From positions 3,807,001 to 3,871,000 of the forward strand of contig VISH01000002.1 of assembly GCA_007827375.1 (NCBI GenBank): a stretch of DNA of 64,000 bases, given 5' to 3'. Shown piece after piece: positions 10,362 through 19,726 of this stretch. Within the stretch, counting starts at the first letter, position 1. The number at the start of each line of letters is the position of its first letter. The notes under the pieces are model-generated. The model was not told the origin of the DNA and made no database searches. It was given only the letters and a program-made list of their open reading frames with translations. The DNA is from Alteromonadaceae bacterium 2753L.S.0a.02. GTDB taxonomy: Bacteria > Pseudomonadota > Gammaproteobacteria > Pseudomonadales > Cellvibrionaceae. Position numbers and translations under genes: made by a program.

Positions 10362-13011
10362 AGCGTTTTTCTATGGAAATTGGCTTATTTTGAGCCTCAA
10401 GTAAAAGACTGCAATACGCTTGTGACATCCGCTCCACGGTAGCATGGGACAATACTCGATTGTCAAAAGTAATGGCACAGCAGAAACCACTTGGTTTTTT
10501 TACCAAGTGTAAAGATAACTCGTACCTAGCCTCGTACAATGGCGAAAGATACTCGCTCAGACCGGTTCTAGCTTCGCCCTTGGTTGAGGCGTATTCCTTC
10601 ATTCCGAAAAAAAGCCGTATAGGTGCGTACGGAGCTTTGATATCGTCAACATCAAACAATTGCGGTGCGTCTTCGCTAAAGTATCGAAAATACTGTTCTT
10701 TAATTGCACTTATTACCGGCTCTGGCGCTGTATTATTATGATGACAAAAGCGATATGAATCCCAACGGATAATCGGCCCTATAACAGGTTCGAAGCCTGC
10801 ATTACGGCCCGAACCATTTTCGGTAATAACGTTAAATTCAATGGCATCCGAAAATCGACTAACTAACACACCAAAACACGCCAAACCAATAACGAACGGT
10901 GTCGCCTTGTGTTGTTTGGCCATCTTTAGTAATGCTGCATTTTCGTTGGGAGCAAACTCGCGCTCGATCGTTATATCCGTAGATGGCTTTCCTTTGCATG
11001 ATTCAAAATCCAAAATCCAACTAAACGCATTTCCGACCGGGATATTTTTACTTTCCTCGCTACTTGACAGACGGTGCCGCTGTTTCGAATGCCGAATATA
11101 ATCTAAATAACTTGATTCACTGATGCGAGGGTAAGAATTGCCGTATACCAGGGAATGAAATCTGTCCAACAACAGACTAAAAGAAATATCATCCACAACA
11201 ATATGATGACATAAAATCGAAACTACATAACTGGTACTGGATAATCGAAAGCAAAAACATCTTATCAAATGGTCTTTTTCAAGATTAACGCTCTTCCTCG
11301 ATTGCTCTTCAAGCGTTTTCTTTATAAAAGCTTTCTGCAAACTGGGTAGTTCGCCCCTAATATCCTGCATTATGTAATTTACATGACCCTGTTCATGAAC
11401 ATTAAGAACAACGGAAGAATCACTCTGAACAAACCCGGCACGCAAGATCTTTTCTTCATCGATCAGCCGACTATAGGCCTTCTTTAAAATTTCCGCACTG
11501 TTAATTTCTGTGTATAAGCGCGTACTCGAAATAATATATTTTAGATCTTTATGGAACCGATGTTGATGAAACAATACTTTTTGCTCGTAACTGGGCTCAC
11601 AACGCTCCAGCACCGGACGTATATTTTCCAGAATCACATGACTATCCTCGGAATTTTGTCTCTTGATCGCTTTTTTTACCGATAACAATGACGTTTCCGA
11701 CTCGAGATCTGTCGTAATATATTTACAAACCTGGGTAAGTTGATCGACGATCTGATTTATTCGCTTTTCCGAGAATATTTCCGTTTTGTATTCAATTTCC
11801 CCCCGAACGCATCCGGGTTCACAGTAAAAAACGACAGTAATATCATACTTAGATCCGTGAATCGGCACAGACACCGGTATACTCTCGACGCCCTTCATAA
11901 GCAACGCAGGTTTGGATATATCTTGTACCGAAAACATGCAGTGGATTAACTGCTCTACCTGATTTTTAACAAAATTCAGTAGCGGCTCGATGGGCTGCTC
12001 TTGATATTTGAAACACTTAAATATGTTCAACTGAATTTTTCTGGCCAAATCCGAAACCGATTCTTCGGGGTTCAATTTCGTTCTTACCGGCAGGGTATTT
12101 ACAAAGAAACCAATCAGGTTCTCAACGCCTTCATGATGCCGATTCGCAAAGGGCGAGCCAACGATAATATCTTCACAATCGTTATGCACATATAAAGATA
12201 ACTTAAACGCTGCTAACATCATCGAATACATGGAGACCCGTGAGCGCTTTGCCAGTGCTAAAAGCGACTCCGACAAAGGTCTTTCGAACTCAAATTCTAT
12301 TGTTTTACCTTTTACCGGATCACCAGGGCATTTTGGCAAATCGGCAAAATACAGTTCTTTTAAAGGGGCGTGTAATTGCGCTTTCCAAAAATCAAAACTT
12401 TCCGTACTGGTGGCTGCATCTAACCGATCACGCTGCGCCGCGGCATAATCTCGGTATTGCGTTAATAGCGGCTCTAATTGCGGTTCCCTATTTTCCAGAA
12501 AACTGTTGTAAAACTCAGACAAGTCCTTGTTGAAAATAGCGATAGACCAACCATCAATAGCAATATGATTAAACACAAACAGTACTCGGTAGCGTTCCTG
12601 AGATACCTTTATGAGCGCAATGCGAAGCGGAAAATGAAGTTGCAAATCAAAAGAACTTACGTAGGTAAGCTGGGTAAGCTCTTCCAGCTTTTGCAATTTA
12701 TTAGGCTCCTCGATATCAGAGTAGTCATAATAATCACACTGAAATTTAGAAGCCTCTTCTATTTTTTGATAGGGAATGAAGTCTCGGTGATGGTACGTGG
12801 TTCTCAATACTTCATGCCGCTCCAACAATTTTGCAACGGCATGGCGGAAACACTGTTCATCCAGCCCCCTAGTAACGTCAAAAAAGAACGGTACGTTATA
12901 AACCGAAATCGCATTGGTGAGCTGTGAAAATATCCAAATTCGCTGTTGACAAAATGACAGAGGGTATTCCAAGGGTTTACCTATAGAAAAGTTAATGATT
13001 AAGGAAGGCAA
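10336..13011 (-). CDS. Stand-alone NRPS protein with two condensation-like domains
   Basis: 891 residues with no adenylation, carrier or thioesterase domain. Domain 1 (about 14-440) is a condensation domain: SFCQQRIWIF, the active-site motif as NHIAIDG at 148-154 (second His kept, first His replaced by Asn), and GSPFANR...LIGFFVNTLPVR near 285-310. Domain 2 (about 465-880) has HHIVVDD at 602-608, keeping HHxxxD but with Asp for the usual Gly, followed by ISFSLLLDRFH. That resembles epimerization or degenerate condensation domains. The start is uncertain: the frame opens only shortly upstream and has no ATG, so a TTG at 13009-13011 is assumed. It probably condenses, epimerizes or releases the aminoacyl group held by the carrier array of the neighbouring NRPS. 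Confidence 0.85.
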   Translation of the reverse strand: MPSLIINFSIGKPLEYPLSFCQQRIWIFSQLTNAISVYNVPFFFDVTRGLDEQCFRHAVAKLLERHEVLRTTYHHRDFIPYQKIEEASKFQCDYYDYSDIEEPNKLQKLEELTQLTYVSSFDLQLHFPLRIALIKVSQERYRVLFVFNHIAIDGWSIAIFNKDLSEFYNSFLENREPQLEPLLTQYRDYAAAQRDRLDAATSTESFDFWKAQLHAPLKELYFADLPKCPGDPVKGKTIEFEFERPLSESLLALAKRSRVSMYSMMLAAFKLSLYVHNDCEDIIVGSPFANRHHEGVENLIGFFVNTLPVRTKLNPEESVSDLARKIQLNIFKCFKYQEQPIEPLLNFVKNQVEQLIHCMFSVQDISKPALLMKGVESIPVSVPIHGSKYDITVVFYCEPGCVRGEIEYKTEIFSEKRINQIVDQLTQVCKYITTDLESETSLLSVKKAIKRQNSEDSHVILENIRPVLERCEPSYEQKVLFHQHRFHKDLKYIISSTRLYTEINSAEILKKAYSRLIDEEKILRAGFVQSDSSVVLNVHEQGHVNYIMQDIRGELPSLQKAFIKKTLEEQSRKSVNLEKDHLIRCFCFRLSSTSYVVSILCHHIVVDDISFSLLLDRFHSLVYGNSYPRISESSYLDYIRHSKQRHRLSSSEESKNIPVGNAFSWILDFESCKGKPSTDITIEREFAPNENAALLKMAKQHKATPFVIGLACFGVLVSRFSDAIEFNVITENGSGRNAGFEPVIGPIIRWDSYRFCHHNNTAPEPVISAIKEQYFRYFSEDAPQLFDVDDIKAPYAPIRLFFGMKEYASTKGEARTGLSEYLSPLYEARYELSLHLVKKPSGFCCAITFDNRVLSHATVERMSQAYCSLLLEAQNKPISIEKRYAEESALE

Positions 13012-13156
13012 GGAATTTAATGGCGCACTTTCTTAGAACTGCGACTCTCTTGCGCGCCAATCTGAGAGTACGCTTTAAGTATTCTGTAATACATAAAGCG
13101 CACTTATTTCGTAGAACCCCTTACCGGGCGGTTATTCGATTCCCAGCCAACTTCGG

Positions 13157-14140
13157 CTAGGCCTCTGCAAGTGCAGCGGGTTCGACTTGCTCTACAGATT
13201 CACGGTCTGAGTTAAATTTATAGCCTCGGGTTGTGCTTTCTACGTACTTGTTGTGGCCGTATCGGTCTTCACCCGAAACCAGAACACAGCCAAACTTATC
13301 CAGGGGGATCTTACCGCCGTATTCAACAACGAGCTCGGTGTCGGGGTATACTTTCACTTTTGTGGGCGCGTAACGACCCACATAACCTAAACGCATATCC
13401 TGTGTTTTTCCCGAATGCGGCAGAGATGCGTGCATGAGTGTTGACCAAAAAATCACGCATTCTCCTTTTTTCATAACGAGTGGAAACGCTTTACTCTCAT
13501 CTGGCTTCCAATTTGGATCAATTTGCAGTTCCCGGTAGTCGTACCCAAAGAAGCCACTTTTCTTACCGTCTTTTTCCTTGGTATTAATAGTGGACTCGTC
13601 GTATTTCATGGTTTTGGATTCATCATAATTCATAGCATCATGAGTACCCGGCATAAGTTTTAAGCAACCATTTTCGAGCGTTGAATCGGTAAACGCCGTC
13701 CAAACAGTAATCGTACCGCCAAAACGCTCGCCGTTTTCCTCTGGCCATAAAATTTGTGGCGTGCCTGAAGCGTTTGCGAATGTCGCGGCTTGATGCCAGT
13801 CGGTTCCCTCATCCCCAGGATATTTTGGGAAAAACTCAGAACGCCAGCACATCACATCCTCACCGATCAGGCTCGCAACTCTATCTGTAATTTTCTTATT
13901 AACAATGTGTTTGGCTAACAACTCTATATCCAAATGTCTATCGTAATTAGCGATATTGGTATTTCCCTGGTCGCTTTCTGCGATTGGGTATATAGCCTGG
14001 CTGCGGTCTAAAACCTGCAAACGCACAGCTTTCCAAATTTCCTCAATTTCATCCTCTTCATACAACTTAATCGGGCCGATATACCCATCACGATGAAAAT
14101 TTTTAATTTCTTCTTCACTCAACACATATTTCTTCGACAT
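13157..14140 (-). CDS. SyrB2-type Fe(II)/2-oxoglutarate halogenase
   Basis: 327 residues that follow SyrB2, the syringomycin threonine halogenase, closely along the whole length as I recall that sequence: NIANYDRHLD, FFPKYPGDEGTDWHQ, TFANASG, FGGTITVWTAFTD, NYDE, GFFGYDYR and FWSTLMHAS. The iron-site motif is H116-Q-A118, followed by H237. The Ala in place of the usual Asp or Glu is the hallmark of halogenases, because it opens a site for chloride; hydroxylases keep the acid. Arg256 fits the 2-oxoglutarate anchor. SyrB2 acts only on threonine bound to a carrier protein, giving 4-chlorothreonine. The gene lies directly between the threonine-specific NRPS and the condensation protein, which supports the same reaction here. 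Confidence 0.93.
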   Translation of the reverse strand: MSKKYVLSEEEIKNFHRDGYIGPIKLYEEDEIEEIWKAVRLQVLDRSQAIYPIAESDQGNTNIANYDRHLDIELLAKHIVNKKITDRVASLIGEDVMCWRSEFFPKYPGDEGTDWHQAATFANASGTPQILWPEENGERFGGTITVWTAFTDSTLENGCLKLMPGTHDAMNYDESKTMKYDESTINTKEKDGKKSGFFGYDYRELQIDPNWKPDESKAFPLVMKKGECVIFWSTLMHASLPHSGKTQDMRLGYVGRYAPTKVKVYPDTELVVEYGGKIPLDKFGCVLVSGEDRYGHNKYVESTTRGYKFNSDRESVEQVEPAALAEA

Positions 14141-14213
14141 AGCTGATCCCTTGATACAGGTAATGTTATTAAAAAAGCGTTCTAAATCATTATACGTTCA
14201 GCAACAATAAATA

Positions 14214-16778
14214 CTAAGCCACTACCGAATCCAACATTTCTTCTGTTAATTCTGCAGAACTCTGTGGCTTTGATGAATTTAAAACCATATCAATATAATC
14301 TCTATAAAGCGCTCCTATGGTCTTTTCAAATAAGTCGTAAATGGGTATATCCACGCCAAACTCAGCATTAATTTGTTTTATGGCTTTAACAGCCAATAAT
14401 GAATTTCCGCCAGCGTCTAGAAAGGTATGGTTTGGATTTGCAGATTTCTCTCCCAACATAGAATCGAACAACTCAACAAATCTTTGTTCGCCAACTTCCA
14501 CGCCTCCATGTTCTTCCACCTGGCTAATAAGGTGTCGCAGCGGAAACTGAAACAAATCCGCTATATCGACTTCGATCGACAATTCATTCTTTAACCGTGA
14601 CAGAACTTTAACCGCCAACAGGGAATTACCCCCTGCATCGAGAAACGTCATGTTTAAATCTACGGCTTTCTCACCCAGGGTAGTTTCCACGACATCCAGA
14701 AACTTTTGCTCAATTGCTGTACTTTCTTGTCTCGGGCTCTCGGTAACATTCGACGCTTTGCAAGCGGCTATTTCGCCCATTTTTTTACCAAAAAGGTCTT
14801 CAATGGAAATAGTCGTTTGATGTTCGCTTTGCAAATAATTGATAACCTTGACCGCCAAGAGGGAGTTTCCACCCACATCTAAAAACATATCGCTCTCACT
14901 AATATCGTCAGAAGCGAGCACTTTGCGAACTGTGCCAAGGACCAAACTGGAAGAACTATTTTTGTCGCGGCCAACTTCCTGGTCGCTTGATCTCGACTCA
15001 TCAACCGTCGAAAACAGTTCTATAAATGGTTTTGCAAACAGATCCTGCATTTCCAGACTTATATTCAGCTCTCGTTTAAGCGCCGACAACAACTTAACGG
15101 CGAGCAGCGAATTACCACCAACATCCAGAAACGTACGGTTCTCATCAATTTCAGCCACCCCAATTACGCTGCATATCAAAGAGTACACATCGTGCCGCTG
15201 ATTTTGATTCGACGCGCCTTTATCGTCTATCGCGCTAACAGCGCCATGCCCTGCAGACAGCAAATCTGACAATCGGTTTTCCAGAAATTTTCTATCCACT
15301 TTTCCGTTATTCGTTATCGGTATGCTTTGCTGAATAATTTTCGAAGGGATCATATATTCGGGAAGAAACTCTCTGAGCTGCGTTTTTGTTTTCTTCACAT
15401 CCAACTGACGCGCAGTGTCAACAATCGCGACCAAGTGCTCTGTATCGCCCTTGCCACCAGGAAAAACACACACTTCTTTAATATCGTCGAGCAAGCGAAT
15501 TCGCGATTCCACCTCGCCTAACTCAATGCGAAACCCACGAATTTTTACTTGTGAGTCGCATCGCCCGCGATATTCAAAATTCCCCTTATTTAATCTCGCG
15601 AGGTCTCCGGTTTTGTATACCACCGAATCGATTCCCTCCAGAAAGAGAAATCTCTCCGCGCTTAACTCACTGTTGTTACAGTACCCTGCAGTCACCCCCG
15701 CGCCCTCAACATACATCTCGCCAACATCACCTTCGAGTACCGGCTTATGATTGGAATCCAGTAAATGTATTTTCAGGTCAGCCAGGGGCTGGCCAATTAT
15801 GTCTGAGTCGTCGAAAAAATCCGGGTAGTCCAATTGATGATAAGTAACATGCACGGTGGTTTCAGTAATGCCATACATATTTATTATCTGTGGCGAATTG
15901 ACACCGTAATTTCCCACCCAGCGTTTTAACACACCCTTGTTCAGACTTTCGCCGCCAAAAATTATGTAGCGCAAGCTTGACAACTTGGGTTTATCTGAGC
16001 CTTCCAGCAGAGCATCGATATTTCTAAACGCGGAAGAGGTTTGATTAAGTACTGTCACCCCCTGGTTTACCAGCAGGTCGTAAAAATCTTCAGGGCTGCG
16101 CGTTACCCAATAGGGTACGACCACAAGCTCCCCACCAAAAAGCAGAGCTCCCCACATTTCCCACACGGAGAAATCAAAACCAATAGAGTGGAATAACGAC
16201 CAAACATCTTTCTCAGAAAAAGTGAAATTTTGTTTTGTTATTTCAAACAAACGAAATAGGTTTTGGTGCTTCACCTGAACACCATTGGGAACCCCGGTTG
16301 AACCTGAAGTGTAAATAATATAAGCAACAGACTCTTCGGATATTTCCACATTTGGATCATCCAATGAAAATAGCGAACTGTTGCATATTGCGACAGGATC
16401 AATCGTTTTATGACCCTTCGGAAGTTCGCAATCGCAATTTTCATTGGCAAGCAGTAAAGCAATATTCGAAGTTCTCACTATATGATCGATACGACCCTGA
16501 GGACTTTTATCATCGATGGGTACGTATGTTGCGCCCGTTTTTACTACAGCCAATATCGATATCACAAGATACTCAGAGCGACTTATTAGTACGGCCACTC
16601 TATCCCCCGCAGAAACGCCTTCTCCTATAAGGTAGTCGGCGAGTTTATTCGCCATCGCGTTTAAGGCTTCGTAGGAAATAGTTTCAGCACCGCATACCAG
16701 CGCTGTATTCTTAGGATATTTCGATACAATCCTTTCAAAAACATCTTTTACATTATTAGCCATACCAGATATTCCCAT
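14214..16778 (-). CDS. NRPS protein, A-T-T-T-T, predicted to load L-threonine
   Basis: 854 residues. The adenylation domain spans about 10-500, with YIIYTSGSTGVP, MYGITETT, YKTGDLAR and NGKVDRK core motifs. Pocket residues read by alignment to GrsA are D202, F203, W206, N245, I273, G275, M301, V309, H310 and K493, that is DFWNIGMVHK, the standard threonine code. Four carrier (PCP) domains follow, each with an intact phosphopantetheine serine in GGNSLLAVK: S557, S639, S719 and S793, at 74-82 residue spacing. There is no condensation or thioesterase domain. SyrB1, its counterpart in syringomycin synthesis, has a single carrier. The start is ATG 16778; an in-frame ATG at 16763 with GGGAA upstream is also possible. 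It is first in the operon, so it heads expression. Confidence 0.93.
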   Translation of the reverse strand: MGISGMANNVKDVFERIVSKYPKNTALVCGAETISYEALNAMANKLADYLIGEGVSAGDRVAVLISRSEYLVISILAVVKTGATYVPIDDKSPQGRIDHIVRTSNIALLLANENCDCELPKGHKTIDPVAICNSSLFSLDDPNVEISEESVAYIIYTSGSTGVPNGVQVKHQNLFRLFEITKQNFTFSEKDVWSLFHSIGFDFSVWEMWGALLFGGELVVVPYWVTRSPEDFYDLLVNQGVTVLNQTSSAFRNIDALLEGSDKPKLSSLRYIIFGGESLNKGVLKRWVGNYGVNSPQIINMYGITETTVHVTYHQLDYPDFFDDSDIIGQPLADLKIHLLDSNHKPVLEGDVGEMYVEGAGVTAGYCNNSELSAERFLFLEGIDSVVYKTGDLARLNKGNFEYRGRCDSQVKIRGFRIELGEVESRIRLLDDIKEVCVFPGGKGDTEHLVAIVDTARQLDVKKTKTQLREFLPEYMIPSKIIQQSIPITNNGKVDRKFLENRLSDLLSAGHGAVSAIDDKGASNQNQRHDVYSLICSVIGVAEIDENRTFLDVGGNSLLAVKLLSALKRELNISLEMQDLFAKPFIELFSTVDESRSSDQEVGRDKNSSSSLVLGTVRKVLASDDISESDMFLDVGGNSLLAVKVINYLQSEHQTTISIEDLFGKKMGEIAACKASNVTESPRQESTAIEQKFLDVVETTLGEKAVDLNMTFLDAGGNSLLAVKVLSRLKNELSIEVDIADLFQFPLRHLISQVEEHGGVEVGEQRFVELFDSMLGEKSANPNHTFLDAGGNSLLAVKAIKQINAEFGVDIPIYDLFEKTIGALYRDYIDMVLNSSKPQSSAELTEEMLDSVVA

Positions 16779-17431
16779 AATCCCATTTTTATGTGGTTAA
16801 CCACTCAAAAAATATTCACAAAAAAACCCTGACCCCACCTGACAAAGGTGCGCCAAAAATTAAAATATAACGACAAATAAAGAAGGAGTAATCACCTGCA
16901 CGCAGGCAATAAAATCACCAAACACACAAAGCAAAGCTATTCTTATTGTTTAAAATAATTTAATTTTTCAAAAGTTCCATTCACCCCAAAAAGCACACTC
17001 TGCGTTATTCAGTAAATTTCTAATACGACACTTGTTCATCAATTAAATCCATTTTAAAGTTGGGTTTTTTTCAAGGCAATCCATAAAAACGGCAATTCAA
17101 GACATTGAATGCCAACTTTTTTAAATTAGAATCAACCACTCAAGTCATAGAAATGTCACAAAAAAATCACTGCATCTTCTCTATGTATTGAATTTCCAGT
17201 CTAACCCCAACTACTCCCCATATAGTTTCAAACAAAAATAATTCGAATATACAAAGGTGTATACACCGCTACACGCGTCGTATTATTTTTATGCAGGCAT
17301 CGAATTTATCATTACCCTTTTAACCGCCATAAGTTACCCGCTAATGAACAGAGTCGTGAAAAACTTAAATCCTTTTACCCCGGCCCACAGAGAATACGGT
17401 AAGCGATAAATTCGACCGAGACGCGCAAAAC
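16779..17431. other. AT-rich leader of the biosynthetic operon, no gene seen
   Basis: About 650 AT-rich bases with no credible coding frame on either strand. It must carry the promoter of the minus-strand NRPS operon. I saw no convincing operator, riboswitch or terminator by eye. Runs of A and T are frequent, and the composition matches the operon rather than the GC-rich genes before 8480. Confidence 0.5.
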
Positions 17432-17572
17432 ATAGCAGTAAACCAAAGCTCCCAGCGCATGCGTTGAAATAACAGTGAAATATTTTTGTGGACGGGTGTT
17501 AACTAGGAAAATGGCAGATGAGAAGATTCAAGCGGCCTTCGCTTTGATCGGTTTTTCCATAAGCGGCGCTGA
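17432..17572 (+). pseudogene. Remnant of a paralogue of the 6603-8480 gene (3' end only)
   Basis: Read in frame this gives I-A-V-N-Q-S-S-Q-R-M-R-stop, then FLWTGVN-stop, and finally SSGLRFDRFFHKRR-stop. The intact gene has IKVSQSFQRTR, FLWTGVR and SSGLRFDQIFHKRR at the same spacing. Three in-frame stops before the natural end (TGA, TAG and TGA) show it is dead. Similarity fades upstream of 17432, where a frameshift may occur. It lies just outside the promoter side of the NRPS/halogenase operon, so that operon is bracketed by two copies of the same gene end. Confidence 0.8.
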
Positions 17573-17582
17573 GCTGTAGAAA

Positions 17583-17976
17583 AGGGAATTTTGCCAGCAG
17601 AGACTTTATGTATTGCGAATTTGGGCGCTGACTTATTCTCAGCGGTGTTTGTGGATCACATAGAACGGCCGAACAACCTGGAATATATGGGTACCAAATA
17701 AAACTTCAATAAATTCTTTTACGATGTATAGTGCGACACTTTGGTCATGGCGAAATAGTTCCTGATTTAAAACTCCGCACTATGTACAAGACTCGACACA
17801 GGTAAGTGGCTAGCACTTACCCGACGAGGACGTTCACTTAGCAAGGCCTCCAAGAATTGCTTGTCGCAAAAGCGTTTAAAACAGGAGCGCCTGGCGGAGT
17901 GTTGCAATTTTTCAGAAAGTACAATCGCTCTACGCAGACAGACGTCGTACTGCTGCGTATTGTTAGCGCTTAACCT
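17583..17976. other. Non-coding stretch with possible coding debris
   Basis: No intact gene. On the plus strand a short frame reading GADLFSAVFVDHIERPNNLEYMGTK-stop (about 17626-17702) looks protein-like and may be a fragment of a lost gene, but I cannot name it. The remainder shows nothing recognisable. Confidence 0.3.
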
Positions 17977-18882
17977 CTAATTCGTACTAGGGCGATGTAT
18001 ATCAAAGTCCATTTTGTATTTATTATACATTTCTTTGACTATTTCCAGATAATCTAAATATCTTCCCTCCGCGTTCTGTTCGTTAATCAATTCATCCATA
18101 TTCTTAAAGAACCATTCGCGATCAAAATCCGAGAGCTTCGGCAGTTGATTAATTTGCGCCTTTACTTCAAGTGGTTTTTCCCCAACATGATTTATTATCA
18201 TTCGATTAAACATATATGATTCTGGAAATCCTACCTTCGGCAGTTCATCAATATAAAAGCTGGCCAGTTTAAAATCTTCTTTTAGTTCGAAAGGTGAAAT
18301 AGGTTCGGTGACCAACCTATATGTGAAATATCCTGATAAATCGTGGACTATCCTATCTACACCTCTCAATTTATCACGAATTTTCGAATCTAGCTTTTCC
18401 AGAGTTTGATATTCGTCTTTGTTAACTGCCTGTGACACCATCGAGGTCAAGATTAATTCAAACAGAGGATCAGATGTTATTTTTGGTTTTGTTTCGATTG
18501 CATCGAAAACAGAACTGGAAAAGATATCAAACTCCTTTTTGTCTACATCCTCTTTGTTTTGGAATATAGTTGCCCGAAGCGCCATTCGTTGCAACGAAGC
18601 TATGTTTTTTAATTCGATATTTCGCTCAGCAAGAGTTGATTTTACATTTTCTTCTATAATACGCACTTTATTGTCTACGCTGTCTTCAACACTAATATCA
18701 ATAACTTTATATAGAGCCCCGAATCCAACTAGACCAAATATTGTAAGCGCAATACCGAGGTTTCTAAAAAATTTAGATTCTCTCTCCTTCGACTCCTTGT
18801 TTACAGCATTCGCTGCCACGTTGGCAATATAATCAATTGCCTGATTACCAGTTAGTGTGATTTCAATTTTTTCTTCTGACAT
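17977..18882 (-). CDS. Single-span membrane protein of unknown function
   Basis: 301 residues. The N-terminal 40 residues are hydrophilic, followed by one membrane helix at about 44-62 (LGIALTIFGLVGFGALYKVI). A coiled-coil-like stretch follows (VDNKVRIIEENVKSTLAERN), then a charged, mostly helical C-terminal domain with several aromatic residues. No catalytic motif was recognised. The composition is AT-rich like the nearby accessory genes. The gene stands alone with non-coding DNA on both sides. I do not recognise the family; in this neighbourhood a defence-related role is possible but unsupported. Confidence 0.65.
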   Translation of the reverse strand: MSEEKIEITLTGNQAIDYIANVAANAVNKESKERESKFFRNLGIALTIFGLVGFGALYKVIDISVEDSVDNKVRIIEENVKSTLAERNIELKNIASLQRMALRATIFQNKEDVDKKEFDIFSSSVFDAIETKPKITSDPLFELILTSMVSQAVNKDEYQTLEKLDSKIRDKLRGVDRIVHDLSGYFTYRLVTEPISPFELKEDFKLASFYIDELPKVGFPESYMFNRMIINHVGEKPLEVKAQINQLPKLSDFDREWFFKNMDELINEQNAEGRYLDYLEIVKEMYNKYKMDFDIHRPSTN

Positions 18883-19567
18883 TTTTTAAACCCTAAGATT
18901 AGCCTATGGAGTAATAAAGTAATTTCTGTGAAGCATGATTCACTCGCAATAAGTAGACACAGGTTTATGCACACATTCCAATGTTCTCCCCCAATCCATT
19001 TGCCAATACAAACTCATGCTACGAGTCTTTCCTAAGCAACGAAAAATAGCTGCGATCGAGTGGGCATTGATATGTCGAACACGATCGAATGCAGCAACAG
19101 CCGTGACGCAAATATTATTTTAGTGGGAGACTCTAGAGCGCAGTTGAATTTGGTCCGCTAAGTGAAACGCCTGAATCTTTGACTCGGTCAACATACACTG
19201 GGCGGATATTGTGCACTGAGAACGTCCTTTCGCAGTTCGTGAAACAACCCCAGAGATAAATGCCTGACCTTCAGGACTATTGGACAAATAACATCGCCCC
19301 ACACCAAAAGAAGATACAATAGGTATTTCAACAATCATTTGAGAAGGGCATTCTGCTCGGAGCTCGTACTTCTTTTTAGTACCCGATGAGCCAACGGTAG
19401 CTGATCAAGCATGCTTAATGTGTGCGCGTTTCGAAAAGAAGTAAAGCAGTCACTGTTCTCCATAGTGATCCAACAAACTTTGGATTGCTTCAACTGAGTT
19501 TTTTCCCGCACACCTTTGCATAGTAGAAGCCACCTCTCGATCAAGCTTGGTTAATACCACATTAAAA
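18883..19567 (-). other. Decayed region downstream of the hipA fragment
   Basis: Two short overlapping minus-strand frames lie here (19120-19338 and 19335-19544), but neither resembles a known protein. One continuous minus-strand reading, interrupted by stops, gives DREVASTMQRCAGKNSVEAI and later IVEIPIVSSFGVGRCYLSNS. This looks like eroded coding sequence, perhaps of an inserted gene that replaced the rest of hipA. I see no intact gene. Confidence 0.3.
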
Positions 19568-19726
19568 TCAGTATTCTCGGGACTTTGCGAAGTAAAAGTC
19601 AGATAAAAATTCCTCGGCAAAGCTCAGCACATACCTACCGCCTTGAAAGCCTGCCAAATAGCCAACCAGCCTTCCGTGCAGACTCAACTTGAGCACGTTT
19701 ATGTCATCGACAGGCTGATCTTTCAT
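19568..19726 (-). pseudogene. hipA toxin fragment, truncated after 52 codons
   Basis: The ATG overlaps the stop of the hipB-like gene (ATGA), the usual hipBA arrangement. The fragment contains VLKLSLHGRLVGYLAGFQGG and RYVLSFAEEFL, which fits the N-terminal coupling domain at the start of HipA kinases. It stops after 52 codons, while HipA proteins are about 400-440 residues. No kinase motifs follow in any frame up to the next gene. The toxin is therefore dead and only the antitoxin gene remains. Confidence 0.65.

Noticed and set aside
10336..13011. Calling the second domain a certain epimerization domain
   Set aside because: The HHIVVDD motif and following residues are only partly like E domains; a degenerate condensation domain fits equally well.
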